64,000 nucleotides of DNA from an uncultured Flavobacteriaceae bacterium. GTDB lineage: Bacteria > Bacteroidota > Bacteroidia > Flavobacteriales > Flavobacteriaceae. Shown here piece after piece: positions 10,022-18,661 of this stretch. Under the pieces are notes generated by a model. The model worked only from the letters and a program-made list of their open reading frames with translations. It searched no databases and was not told the DNA's origin. The stretch covers positions 1,364,001-1,428,000 of the forward strand of contig CANMFO010000001.1 in assembly GCA_947497245.1 (NCBI GenBank), in the 5' to 3' direction. The position numbers and the translations under genes were made by a program. Every line of letters begins with the position of its first letter. Positions within the stretch are counted from its first letter, which is position 1.

Positions 10022-13000
10022 ATGAAGATAGCACTCACAGCAAGCCAGTTGTCCCTGTGGACCGGACAGAAAATAAATCCGGAGTCCCCGTTGTACAATA
10101 CGGCCTATGCTTTCGACATTTCGGGAGACTTAAATGTGGCGCTGTTTCAAAAGGGCTTTCAGTCCGTGGTGGACACTACGGATGCCATGCGCCTAGTTTT
10201 TTTTGAGGAGGACGGCAGACCGTTTCAAGAAATTCGGCCCGCATGCGGGGGCGAATTGGAATTCATTGATTTTTCAAACGGTCCCGACCCACTAAATATA
10301 GACGATTGGTTGTTAAGTCGAACGCAACGAATGCTCAATATATCGGAAAAGGTTTTTGATGCGGCCCTGCTCAAAGTAGGTAAAAATCAATATACGTGGT
10401 TTCTCAACATGCACCATTTGGTGACCGATGCGGTTTCCTTCAAGGTCATCTTTCAAAAAATGGCAGATTTCTACCAGTCCCTGTTGACCGGTGGAACCGT
10501 GAAACTGGCAATGGACGGGCCCTCCTATGCCGATTTCGTTGAATTCAAATTAAAGGAAGAGCGAAATGGACCGGCGAAGGCTTCCGATACGGACAACTCC
10601 AACATACCTAAAAAAAAACCGGTATTCTATGGCCGTACCGCAGAGAAGAACAACACGGCATACACGCGCATGGCAGTTCCCTTGGGATCGGATAGGACAA
10701 AAAAAATCCGTGACTTGGCAAAAAACCCGGAAATAAGGAGCCTGACAGAGCACTTAACCCGTTTTAACATTATAGCCGGTCTGTTGTTCATCTACCTCTT
10801 CAGGGTGAGCGGACAGAACAAATTGGTAATTGGGGCGCCCACACCCAATAGGGTTTCCAAAAAATTCAGCAAGATCGTGGGGTACTGCATCGAAGTTTTC
10901 CCGCTGTTCAATCAAATAGTGGAAAAGGACTCTTTGCTCTCCGTCCTGGAACGGGGCAAACTGGAAATGAACGCCTACCTCAGATTCGCACAGGAAGGCC
11001 GGAACACCCCTGAAATAAGTCGTAACATCAACGTACTATTGAATTATCTGCCCGCTGGTTTTACCGATTTCAACGGATTGGGTACCGTTGCCAAATGGGT
11101 TCATCCGCATCATATGGACAGCAATCATCAGCTGCGCTGTCAGGTATTGGATTATAAAGAGGACGAAGAAATCACCATATATTTCGACCTGAACCATTCC
11201 ACGTTCGACGAGGAGCTTCGGCTAAGGGTTCCCGATCATTTTTTGAATTTGCTGGATGCGCTCCTTGACGATATCCACCAACCGATCGAAAGACCCAGCT
11301 TGCTCTCCGATGGGGAATTGCGGCAACTGACCGCTCCCCCTTCGCTCCCGAAATGGTCACTAAATGATATTGTGGGCCAATTTGAGGCCCTTGCGGGCAG
11401 TACCCCGAATGCTGTTTCCCTCCAGTGCGGTAGCGAAACCCTTACCTATTCGGGCCTGAACAAAAGAGCCAACCAATTGGCACATTACCTAAGGCAAAAT
11501 GGCATAGACAGGGAAAAAAGGGTCGCCCTTTTGTTTTCAAAAAGTACGGCGTACATCGTAGGGGTGCTGGCGGTAATGAAGGCAGGCGGTACCTTCATCC
11601 CCATAACTTCCGACAATCCGGCGGAAAGAATACGGTTCATCGTTTCCGATTCGGAATGTACCTTGCTGTTGACGGAAGAACGTCTGCTCGATAAAACCAA
11701 GCTCCTGTCCGTTCCCATAATTGCGGTGGAAGGGCAAAGGGAAATCATTTCGGAACAGTCTTCGGAAAACTTGGGAGGTTTTCAGGATCTGGACGGTATG
11801 GCCTACATACTCTATACCTCTGGATCTACCGGGAATCCCAAAGGGGTGCTTATTTCACAAAGGGCCTTGTCGAACTATTTGTCCTGGGCCGGCCAGTACT
11901 ATGGCCTGACCCCTGATTCGGTGTTTCCCCTGTTCACTTCCATAGGATTCGACCTTACCATCAGTGCTACTTTTTTGCCCTTGCTAAATGGCGGCAGACT
12001 GTTGATATATCCAGAACCGGCCAAGGGTCCGGATCTCACTTTGTTACAAGTTATTGAGGAGAACATGGCTACGATCATAAAACTTACCCCATCGCACTTG
12101 GCCCTGTTGAATGGTATGGATTTGACAGGTTCCCGTCTTAGCACGATGATCGTAGGTGGCGAGGATTTCAAAACCCCTTTGGCAAAGTCCATTCAAATGG
12201 CATTGGGTGATCAATTGTCCATTTTCAACGAATATGGGCCCACCGAGGCGACCGTGGGCTGTATTGCGGTAAAATTCGACTATAAGGCACATACCGGCGC
12301 CTCCGTTCCGATCGGGACGCCCATTGACAATATGACGGCCTATATTCTTGACCGTTTCCGAAATCCGGTTCCCAAAGGCGTTGTGGGGGAATTATATGTG
12401 GGCGGTGCCGGCTTGGCGCAGGGATATATTGGGCGACAAGGGCCGGGCGATCAAAAATTCGTTGAAGACCCTTTCATATCCGGGGCAAGGATGTATCGGA
12501 CGGGAGATTTGGGCAAGATCAATGCACAAGACCAATTCGAATTTCTTGGCCGAATGGATGAGCAGGTGAAATTAAGGGGCTATCGCATAGAATTGGCCGA
12601 TATTGAAAGTAATCTCACAGACCACCCATCGGTCCGGGACTGTGCCGTGGTCCTGCTTGAAGATCAGCCGCCCATTCCCGAGAGGGAGGTGGTACACTGT
12701 ATCGAGTGCGGCCTGCCCTCCAACTATCCCGATACCGATTTCGATGCCCATGGGATCTGTAATCTGTGCAGTGCGTTCAAGGATCATAAAAACCAGGTGG
12801 ACCGATACTTCAAAACAGAGGATGCCCTCAAGGAACTGCTCCTTTCCAAACGGGAGCTGAGTCCGCACTATGACTGTTTATCGCTCTTAAGTGGTGGCAA
12901 GGACAGCATGTATATCCTCGCCCAACTGATCGACATGGGGCTACGGGTCCTGGCCTTCACCTTGGACAACGGCTATATTTCGGAGCAGGCCAAAGGGAAC

Positions 13001-14146
13001 ATTGACCGAATCGTGAAAAAATTAGGAGTGGACCATATCTACGGTGGTACCGCCCATATGAACGAAATCTTTGTCGACAGTCTGAAAAGGCACCAGAATG
13101 TTTGCAACGGCTGCTTTAAGACCATTTATACATTAAGTGCACAGATTGCGCTGGAGAAGGAAATTCCCTTTATTGTAACGGGCCTTTCCCGCGGCCAGTT
13201 TTTTGAAACCCCGTTGACGGAAGAACTTTTCTCCGACGAAAATGTGGACATCGCGAAAATTGATACTACCATTTTAGAGGCTCGAAAACTCTATCACCAG
13301 GAAGAGGATGCCGTAAAGTCGATGTTGGACGTTTCCACATTCCAGGAAGTGGACACTTTCGACAAGGTCCAGTTCGTTAATTTCTACCGATACAGCGATG
13401 TAAGCCTGGAAAAAAAGTTGGCTTTTTTGAAGGAAAAGGTAGGATGGGCACCCCCTGCCGGCACAGGTCGGTCCACCAACTGTCTGATCAATCAGGTGGG
13501 CATCCATGTCCACAAAAAACAAAAAGGCTATAGCAACTATTCTTTTCCCAACAGTTGGGACGTACGCCTGGGCCATAAGACCCGAAACGAATCGCTGGAG
13601 GAGATCAATGAGGTAATCGACGAACCCGAAGTGCTCAGGATCATGGCGGAAATAGGGTACGATGAAGTAGATCCGACTTTTGATGCCGATGCAAAATTGG
13701 TTGGCTATTACACGGGAAACCAGACCCTTTCCGACAAAACTCTCCGCCGTTTCATGGCCGAGCGATTGCCCGCCTATATGGTCCCCTCACGGTTCAAGCA
13801 TCTGGAGGAAATGCCCCTTACAAAAAATGGAAAGGTCGATAAGACGGCTTTAAAGGGCTTGAACGAGGTCCAGCTTTCCATGGAGGTGCCGTTTACCGCT
13901 CCCCGGAATGAAATAGAGGAGCTCCTGGCGGAGATATGGGGGGACGTCCTAAAACTGAAAAAACTAGGGGTCCATGACGACTTTATAACATTGGGCGGAC
14001 ATTCATTGGCCGCCATCAGGGTAACCTCGCGGATAAACGAACAGTTGGACCTCGGCCTGCCCTTGAACAAAATTTTTGAACTGCCCACGATTGCGGGCTA
14101 TGCCAAATATATAGAGGATACACTGATCAAATTGATGGAGGAATAG
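10022..14146 (+). CDS. NRPS, C-A-T with a PP-loop domain inserted in the A domain
   Basis: A 1374-residue synthetase. Residues 1-430 are a condensation domain with HHLVTDA at 131-137, where alanine replaces the usual final glycine. The adenylation domain starts near 440 (TSGSTGNPKG near 600, NEYGPTEATVG, YRTGD) and reaches the A8 motif (GRMDEQVKLRGYRIELADIE) at about 843-862. It is then interrupted by about 330 residues: CIECG (Cys893, Cys896), GICNLC (Cys913, Cys916), the PP-loop SGGKDS at 957-962, and CNGC at 1028-1031. The A domain resumes with LPAYMVPSRF near 1249 and NGKVDKTAL near 1268. A carrier domain ends the protein, with GGHSL and Ser1328. The insert matches the alpha-ANH ATP-pyrophosphatase superfamily and most resembles N-acetyl-sugar amidotransferases (WbuX/WbpG type). 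The A8-A9 junction is the usual site of methyltransferase insertions. Confidence 0.93.
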   Translation: MKIALTASQLSLWTGQKINPESPLYNTAYAFDISGDLNVALFQKGFQSVVDTTDAMRLVFFEEDGRPFQEIRPACGGELEFIDFSNGPDPLNIDDWLLSRTQRMLNISEKVFDAALLKVGKNQYTWFLNMHHLVTDAVSFKVIFQKMADFYQSLLTGGTVKLAMDGPSYADFVEFKLKEERNGPAKASDTDNSNIPKKKPVFYGRTAEKNNTAYTRMAVPLGSDRTKKIRDLAKNPEIRSLTEHLTRFNIIAGLLFIYLFRVSGQNKLVIGAPTPNRVSKKFSKIVGYCIEVFPLFNQIVEKDSLLSVLERGKLEMNAYLRFAQEGRNTPEISRNINVLLNYLPAGFTDFNGLGTVAKWVHPHHMDSNHQLRCQVLDYKEDEEITIYFDLNHSTFDEELRLRVPDHFLNLLDALLDDIHQPIERPSLLSDGELRQLTAPPSLPKWSLNDIVGQFEALAGSTPNAVSLQCGSETLTYSGLNKRANQLAHYLRQNGIDREKRVALLFSKSTAYIVGVLAVMKAGGTFIPITSDNPAERIRFIVSDSECTLLLTEERLLDKTKLLSVPIIAVEGQREIISEQSSENLGGFQDLDGMAYILYTSGSTGNPKGVLISQRALSNYLSWAGQYYGLTPDSVFPLFTSIGFDLTISATFLPLLNGGRLLIYPEPAKGPDLTLLQVIEENMATIIKLTPSHLALLNGMDLTGSRLSTMIVGGEDFKTPLAKSIQMALGDQLSIFNEYGPTEATVGCIAVKFDYKAHTGASVPIGTPIDNMTAYILDRFRNPVPKGVVGELYVGGAGLAQGYIGRQGPGDQKFVEDPFISGARMYRTGDLGKINAQDQFEFLGRMDEQVKLRGYRIELADIESNLTDHPSVRDCAVVLLEDQPPIPEREVVHCIECGLPSNYPDTDFDAHGICNLCSAFKDHKNQVDRYFKTEDALKELLLSKRELSPHYDCLSLLSGGKDSMYILAQLIDMGLRVLAFTLDNGYISEQAKGNIDRIVKKLGVDHIYGGTAHMNEIFVDSLKRHQNVCNGCFKTIYTLSAQIALEKEIPFIVTGLSRGQFFETPLTEELFSDENVDIAKIDTTILEARKLYHQEEDAVKSMLDVSTFQEVDTFDKVQFVNFYRYSDVSLEKKLAFLKEKVGWAPPAGTGRSTNCLINQVGIHVHKKQKGYSNYSFPNSWDVRLGHKTRNESLEEINEVIDEPEVLRIMAEIGYDEVDPTFDADAKLVGYYTGNQTLSDKTLRRFMAERLPAYMVPSRFKHLEEMPLTKNGKVDKTALKGLNEVQLSMEVPFTAPRNEIEELLAEIWGDVLKLKKLGVHDDFITLGGHSLAAIRVTSRINEQLDLGLPLNKIFELPTIAGYAKYIEDTLIKLMEE

Positions 14147-14160
14147 CAAATCAAAACCCT

Positions 14161-14625
14161 ATGGAAAAAGGCCTTGTATTGAAATTTGGGACTTCGACCG
14201 CCAAACGGTTGGCTTTGCTGATGGGCATCTGCTATCTCATAAATCCATTGCAGCGTCCGCTGAATTTTATTTTGCACGAGGCCGTAACCATCTTCGAGTC
14301 TCCCAATGGGGTATTGGGGCACGAAGTCGCTTCCGCAGCGAAAGGCTCTATTGAAAGGCACGAACAGGGACACCGTACTATGGAGATTCGGCAAGCCCAT
14401 AATTTCGTGGATCTGGTCAGTTCGCTTTTTGAGGCTTCCGAAGAGAACGAACCCCCGGGCGATCCCTATCCGGAAACCCTAAAAATCGATAAACACCTGA
14501 CCACACTGGTGGTTTCGGTGGAAAACAACATCTCCCTTATCCGGTCATATGACCACAACGGGCATGAAAACAAAGTAAGGAACGGCCATCTTCAAAAATT
14601 GAAAAAACCTCCGCGCGGCACATAG
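14161..14625 (+). CDS. Small membrane-associated protein upstream of TonB receptor
   Basis: A 154-residue protein that I cannot assign to a named family. A hydrophobic segment at about residues 17-40 is followed by histidine-containing motifs (LHEAV, GHE, RHEQGH), an acidic stretch near 95 and a basic C-terminus with a DHNGHE motif near 135. It begins 14 bases after the NRPS stop and precedes the TonB receptor, so it belongs to the same transcript. Small histidine-bearing proteins of this layout sit before metal-related TonB receptors in other Bacteroidota (from memory, unverified), which would fit a metal-handling accessory. The frame stays open after its TAG for another 43 codons, so the C-terminus may be truncated. 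Confidence 0.55.
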   Translation: MEKGLVLKFGTSTAKRLALLMGICYLINPLQRPLNFILHEAVTIFESPNGVLGHEVASAAKGSIERHEQGHRTMEIRQAHNFVDLVSSLFEASEENEPPGDPYPETLKIDKHLTTLVVSVENNISLIRSYDHNGHENKVRNGHLQKLKKPPRGT

Positions 14626-14776
14626 CCACCACTTCGTCCGCGTACGCCCAGGAACCCAATCCTGGGAACCATCGACATGGACGCGCAAATTTCCAATTTA
14701 ATCTACGGTCCTTGTGGCCACGGTCCAAGTTTTGGGCGTGGTGCGCATTGGGCGTAATAAACCAAAAATCAATACG
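14626..14776 (+). other. Leader between the small protein and TonB receptor
   Basis: This 151-base stretch holds a 7-base-pair hairpin, CCCAGGA (14647-14653) with TCCTGGG (14660-14666), not followed by a T run. It also holds a 26-codon frame with ATG at 14677 and stop at 14755-14757. That frame is in phase with the preceding 154-residue gene and encodes a peptide rich in G, H and aromatic residues (YGPCGHGPSFGRGAHWA). It may be a separate microprotein, the lost C-terminus of the upstream gene, or chance. Confidence 0.3.
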
Positions 14777-17008
14777 ATGTTAAAATATATAATCCAAACC
14801 GTTTGCCTTGTCCTCTGTGGAAGCCTGAGTGCCCATGAATTGAGCGGCACCGTTTTTTCGGAAGACCATGTGCCCCTGGATGGGGTCGGTGTATACAACA
14901 AGACCACGGGCGGGTACACCTATTCCAACGTCTCGGGGTATTTTGAACTCGACGACATCTCGGTCGGCGACATCATACACTTTTACAGTCTCGGCTACAA
15001 GAACAAGGAAATCACCATTACGGAAGCGCAATTGGACGGTACCCTCAATATTGTGCTCGAAGAATCCGCGGTGTCGCTCGAACAAGTGGTCCTGGTCTCC
15101 AAGGTAAATGCCCTCAGCAATTTTGTAAATGTTGACGTAAAGGCGAATCCCGTAAAATCATCACAAGAAATCCTTCGAAAAATACCAGGTCTGATCATCG
15201 GCCAGCATGCGGGGGGTGGAAAGGCTGAGCAAATTTTTCTAAGGGGTTTTGATATCGACCACGGGACGGATATCTCGATCAATGTGGATGGTCTCCCTGT
15301 CAATATGGTATCACATGCCCATGGCCAGGGATATGCCGATATGCATTTCATCATCCCTGAAACCATAGACAATGTGGATTTTGGAAAAGGGCCCTACTAT
15401 GCGGACCGGGGCAATTTCAATACCGCAGGCTATGTGGACCTTCGCCTGAAAAAGATAATTGACAGGAACGTGGTGTCATTGGAAGCGGGCCAATTCAATT
15501 CGCTTAGGGGCCTGGCCATGTTAAAAGTAATGGAAAGCGACCTTAGCAACGCCTACGTGGCCACCGACTTTATGCTGACCGATGGCTTTTTTGAGTCCTC
15601 CCAGAATTTCAACCGATTCAACATACTGGGAAGATACCATCACAACAACCAAAAAGACCAAGATCTGAGTCTGTCCATTTCCCACTTTCAGAGCAAATGG
15701 GACGCATCGGGGCAAATACCGCAACGCACGGTGGACCAGGGTCTGATCGGTAGGTTTGGTGCCATTGATGACACGGAAGGGGGAAACACCAGCCGATCGA
15801 ACCTATGGATCAACCACGGTAAACAGCTCGATGAACATTCCAAACTGACTTCCACAGCCTATATTTCCAAATACGACTTTGAACTGTTTTCGAACTTTAC
15901 TTTTTTTCTCGAGGATCCCCTGAATGGAGATCAGATCCGGCAGAAGGAGAATCGCACCGTGATCGGTATGGATACCCAATACGAGCGGTCGCTCCATGTG
16001 GGCGGTCACGATTCGCAATTGAAGTACAAGGCGGGCATCGGTTTCCGTTATGACGACGTGAACGAGGTACAGCTCTCGAGAACCCTCAACCGAAAGACTC
16101 TGTTGGAGCGCCTGGCCTATGGCAATGTTGACGAGATGGATGTGTTTTCATTTTTCGATCTCACCTATAAGCACGACCATTGGACCTTTGTTCCCGGTGT
16201 TCGCCTGGACTATTTCCGTTTCGACTATGTGGATCTACTCACCGAGACCTATGACAATAAAAGCGAGGACAAGCTGTTCCTAGGCCCTAAATTCAACATA
16301 ATCTATTCTCCCTCCCAACAACTACAGCTCTTTCTTAAGAGCGGTATGGGCTTTCACTCAAACGACACCCGTGTAGTGACCGCCCAAGGTGGGGAGGACG
16401 TCCTTCCCGCGGCCTACAGCGTAGATTTGGGCCTGATCGCGAGGCCCTCGAACAAATTGGTCGTGAACGCGGCGCTTTGGAGTCTGTTCCTGGAGCAGGA
16501 ATTCGTTTATGTGGGTGATGCGGCCATTGTGGAGCCTAGCGGAAAAACACGGAGGTATGGTGTGGATGTGGGGCTTCGGTACCAAATGACCGATTGGTTC
16601 TATCTTAACGGGGACCTCAATTATACCCATGCCCGGAGTGTCGATGGACCGGATGGGCAGGATTATATTCCGCTTGCCCCGGACTTCACCTCTTCGGGAG
16701 GTATTTCGTTCCGGGACCTGAAGAATTTTTCCGGAGGGGTCAATTATCGCTTTGTCAAAGATCGGCCCGCCAACGAGGACAATTCCATCGTGGCCGAAGG
16801 CTACTTCGTAACCGACCTGAATCTCAACTATGCCCATAAAAATTGGACTTTGGGCCTAATCGTGGAAAATTTGTTCGACACGGAATGGAACGAGACCCAA
16901 TTCGCTACGGAAAGTCGCCTGCTGAACGAACCAAATGGTTTTGAGGAAATCCATTTTACACCGGGGACCCCTTTTTACGTCCGAGGGAAGCTAACGGTAA
17001 GTTTTTAG
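14777..17008 (+). CDS. TonB-dependent outer membrane receptor
   Basis: I chose the ATG at 14777 because it begins a signal peptide (MLKYIIQTVCLVLCGSLSA); an ATG at 14714 would add 21 non-hydrophobic residues. The mature protein of about 725 residues starts with a carboxypeptidase-regulatory-like beta domain, then a plug domain with the striking segment VNMVSHAHGQGYADMHF, then a beta-barrel that ends in aromatic-rich strands and a terminal phenylalanine (KLTVSF). It should import a ligand across the outer membrane using TonB-ExbBD energy. Its place at the end of the NRPS operon makes the peptide product, alone or with bound metal, the most likely ligand. The histidine-containing plug motif is in keeping with a metal-related substrate, but that is inference. 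Confidence 0.88.
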   Translation: MLKYIIQTVCLVLCGSLSAHELSGTVFSEDHVPLDGVGVYNKTTGGYTYSNVSGYFELDDISVGDIIHFYSLGYKNKEITITEAQLDGTLNIVLEESAVSLEQVVLVSKVNALSNFVNVDVKANPVKSSQEILRKIPGLIIGQHAGGGKAEQIFLRGFDIDHGTDISINVDGLPVNMVSHAHGQGYADMHFIIPETIDNVDFGKGPYYADRGNFNTAGYVDLRLKKIIDRNVVSLEAGQFNSLRGLAMLKVMESDLSNAYVATDFMLTDGFFESSQNFNRFNILGRYHHNNQKDQDLSLSISHFQSKWDASGQIPQRTVDQGLIGRFGAIDDTEGGNTSRSNLWINHGKQLDEHSKLTSTAYISKYDFELFSNFTFFLEDPLNGDQIRQKENRTVIGMDTQYERSLHVGGHDSQLKYKAGIGFRYDDVNEVQLSRTLNRKTLLERLAYGNVDEMDVFSFFDLTYKHDHWTFVPGVRLDYFRFDYVDLLTETYDNKSEDKLFLGPKFNIIYSPSQQLQLFLKSGMGFHSNDTRVVTAQGGEDVLPAAYSVDLGLIARPSNKLVVNAALWSLFLEQEFVYVGDAAIVEPSGKTRRYGVDVGLRYQMTDWFYLNGDLNYTHARSVDGPDGQDYIPLAPDFTSSGGISFRDLKNFSGGVNYRFVKDRPANEDNSIVAEGYFVTDLNLNYAHKNWTLGLIVENLFDTEWNETQFATESRLLNEPNGFEEIHFTPGTPFYVRGKLTVSF

Positions 17009-17131
17009 GACCGAACAGGTTTGATCCATGGTGTCCCATGGCTTTCCCGAATTGGGGGAGCCATGGGTAACATCAGTGGCGGCGGGGAACCAATACCTGC
17101 AAAATCCCTATTTTTGCAGCAAATCCATAGG

Positions 17132-18535
17132 ATGCTTCCAAACGAACCCATCATCGCCCTTGCCACGCCTTCCGGTGCCGGTGCCATTGCGGTCGTGCGC
17201 ATTTCGGGAAAGGACGCCATAGCGATGGCCGGTCCCTTTTTCAAATCGGTCCACGACAAGAACCTGGTCGAGCAAAAAAGCCATACGGTACACTTGGGAC
17301 ATATTGTTGATGGGAATCGGTACATCGATGAAGTTTTGGTGACCCTTTTTAAAGGGCCCCATTCCTATACTGGGGAAGATGTGGTGGAAATTTCCTGCCA
17401 CGGGTCCCCGTACATCCAACAGCAGATCCTCCAATTGTTTCTCAGGAACGGATGCCGTGCCGCGGATGCAGGGGAATTTACCCTACGGGCCTTTTTAAAT
17501 GGTAAATTGGACCTTAGCCAGGCAGAGGCCGTGGCCGACCTGATCGCCTCGGACAATGAGGCAGGCCACCAGGTGGCTTTGCAGCAAATGCGCGGTGGCT
17601 TCAGCAACGAAATCAAAAAATTACGGGAGGAACTCTTGAATTTTGCCTCCCTCATCGAACTGGAACTCGACTTTGCCGAAGAGGATGTGGAGTTCGCGGA
17701 CCGGGGACAGTTCAAGGAACTACTGATCAAGATCCAGAATGTGCTCAAGCGCCTGATCGATTCGTTCGCTGTGGGCAATGTGATCAAAAATGGCATTCCC
17801 GTGGCCATTGTGGGCGAACCGAACGTGGGCAAATCCACTCTTTTGAACGCCTTGTTGAACGAGGAACGTGCCCTAGTCTCGGAAATCGCGGGAACGACCC
17901 GGGATACGATCGAGGATGAAATCAGTATTGGAGGGGTCGGTTTTCGCTTTATGGATACCGCGGGAATCCGCAAAACGGATGATGTTGTGGAAGGTATGGG
18001 CATTCGGCGCACCTTCGAAAAAATCGATAAGGCACAGGTCGTCATTTTTTTACTGGATGCCACAACCTTCAAAACGGGAAGGTCCGGGCTCCGGTCTGAG
18101 ATCGAAAAAATCGGAAACCGGCATCCGCAAAAACCCATGATCGCAGTGGCCAACAAGATAGATGCGGTCGGCGGTCCGATCAAGACCGAACTGCAAGGGG
18201 TATTGGACGAGATCCCGAGAATCCAAGTGCAGTTGCTCTCCGCCAAGACAGGGGAAGGTGTGGAAGCGCTGAAGGACAAACTTTTGGAATTCATAAATAC
18301 GGGCGCACTTCGAAACAATGAGACCATTGTGACCAACACACGACACTACAGTGCCCTTACCAAAGCCCTGGAGGAGATACAAAAGGTAAAATTGGGGATG
18401 GATTCTGGTGTTTCCGGAGATTTGCTCGCGGTGGATATCCGGCAGGCACTATATCACTTTGGGGAAATCACGGGAGAAATCAGCTCGGAAGATCTTTTGG
18501 GGAACATTTTTGCCAACTTTTGTATCGGGAAATAA
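17132..18535 (+). CDS. mnmE: tRNA modification GTPase MnmE
   Basis: MnmE works with MnmG to install the carboxymethylaminomethyl group on the wobble uridine of certain tRNAs. From the ATG at 17132 (MLPNEPIIALATPSG) the protein has 467 residues, close to the usual 450-460; the ATG at 17021 would add 37 unrelated residues. Visible are the N-terminal tetrahydrofolate-binding domain, the GTPase P-loop GEPNVGKST near residue 227, the DTAGIR switch motif, the NKID specificity motif and the invariant C-terminal CIGK. It is a housekeeping gene not related to the NRPS cluster. Its last five codons form the core of the att repeat of the following island, and integration has kept the reading frame intact. 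Confidence 0.97.
   Translation: MLPNEPIIALATPSGAGAIAVVRISGKDAIAMAGPFFKSVHDKNLVEQKSHTVHLGHIVDGNRYIDEVLVTLFKGPHSYTGEDVVEISCHGSPYIQQQILQLFLRNGCRAADAGEFTLRAFLNGKLDLSQAEAVADLIASDNEAGHQVALQQMRGGFSNEIKKLREELLNFASLIELELDFAEEDVEFADRGQFKELLIKIQNVLKRLIDSFAVGNVIKNGIPVAIVGEPNVGKSTLLNALLNEERALVSEIAGTTRDTIEDEISIGGVGFRFMDTAGIRKTDDVVEGMGIRRTFEKIDKAQVVIFLLDATTFKTGRSGLRSEIEKIGNRHPQKPMIAVANKIDAVGGPIKTELQGVLDEIPRIQVQLLSAKTGEGVEALKDKLLEFINTGALRNNETIVTNTRHYSALTKALEEIQKVKLGMDSGVSGDLLAVDIRQALYHFGEITGEISSEDLLGNIFANFCIGK
18521..18535 (+). repeat. attL core, 15-base direct repeat
   Basis: TGTATCGGGAAATAA encodes the last four MnmE residues and its stop codon, and is repeated exactly at 32566-32580. The flanking bases differ on both sides, as expected for an att core. 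Just inside the element, short ATTTGG repeats at 18547-18552 and 18557-18562, spaced by ten bases, could be integrase arm sites. Confidence 0.85.
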
Positions 18536-18661
18536 TCGCCAATTTCATTTGGTGCTATTTGGCTTCATTTAACTGGAAATCAATAAGTTGTTAAAAAGTA
18601 TTTTTATTTTCTCTTAATCCCCTATTTTAATACATTTTTTACACCTCAATTAATTTTTTAA

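Noticed and set aside
14714-14776. Upstream ATG for the TonB receptor
   Set aside because: It would place 21 charged residues before the signal peptide; the ATG at 14777 starts the signal directly.
17021-17131. Upstream ATG for mnmE
   Set aside because: The extra 37 residues do not match MnmE, whose N-terminus normally starts just before the DTIxALATPxG region.
17365-18339. 324-codon open frame on the minus strand
   Set aside because: It lies antisense to mnmE, is rich in Ser, Arg and Pro as expected from the complementary reading of a coding strand, and has no motif.
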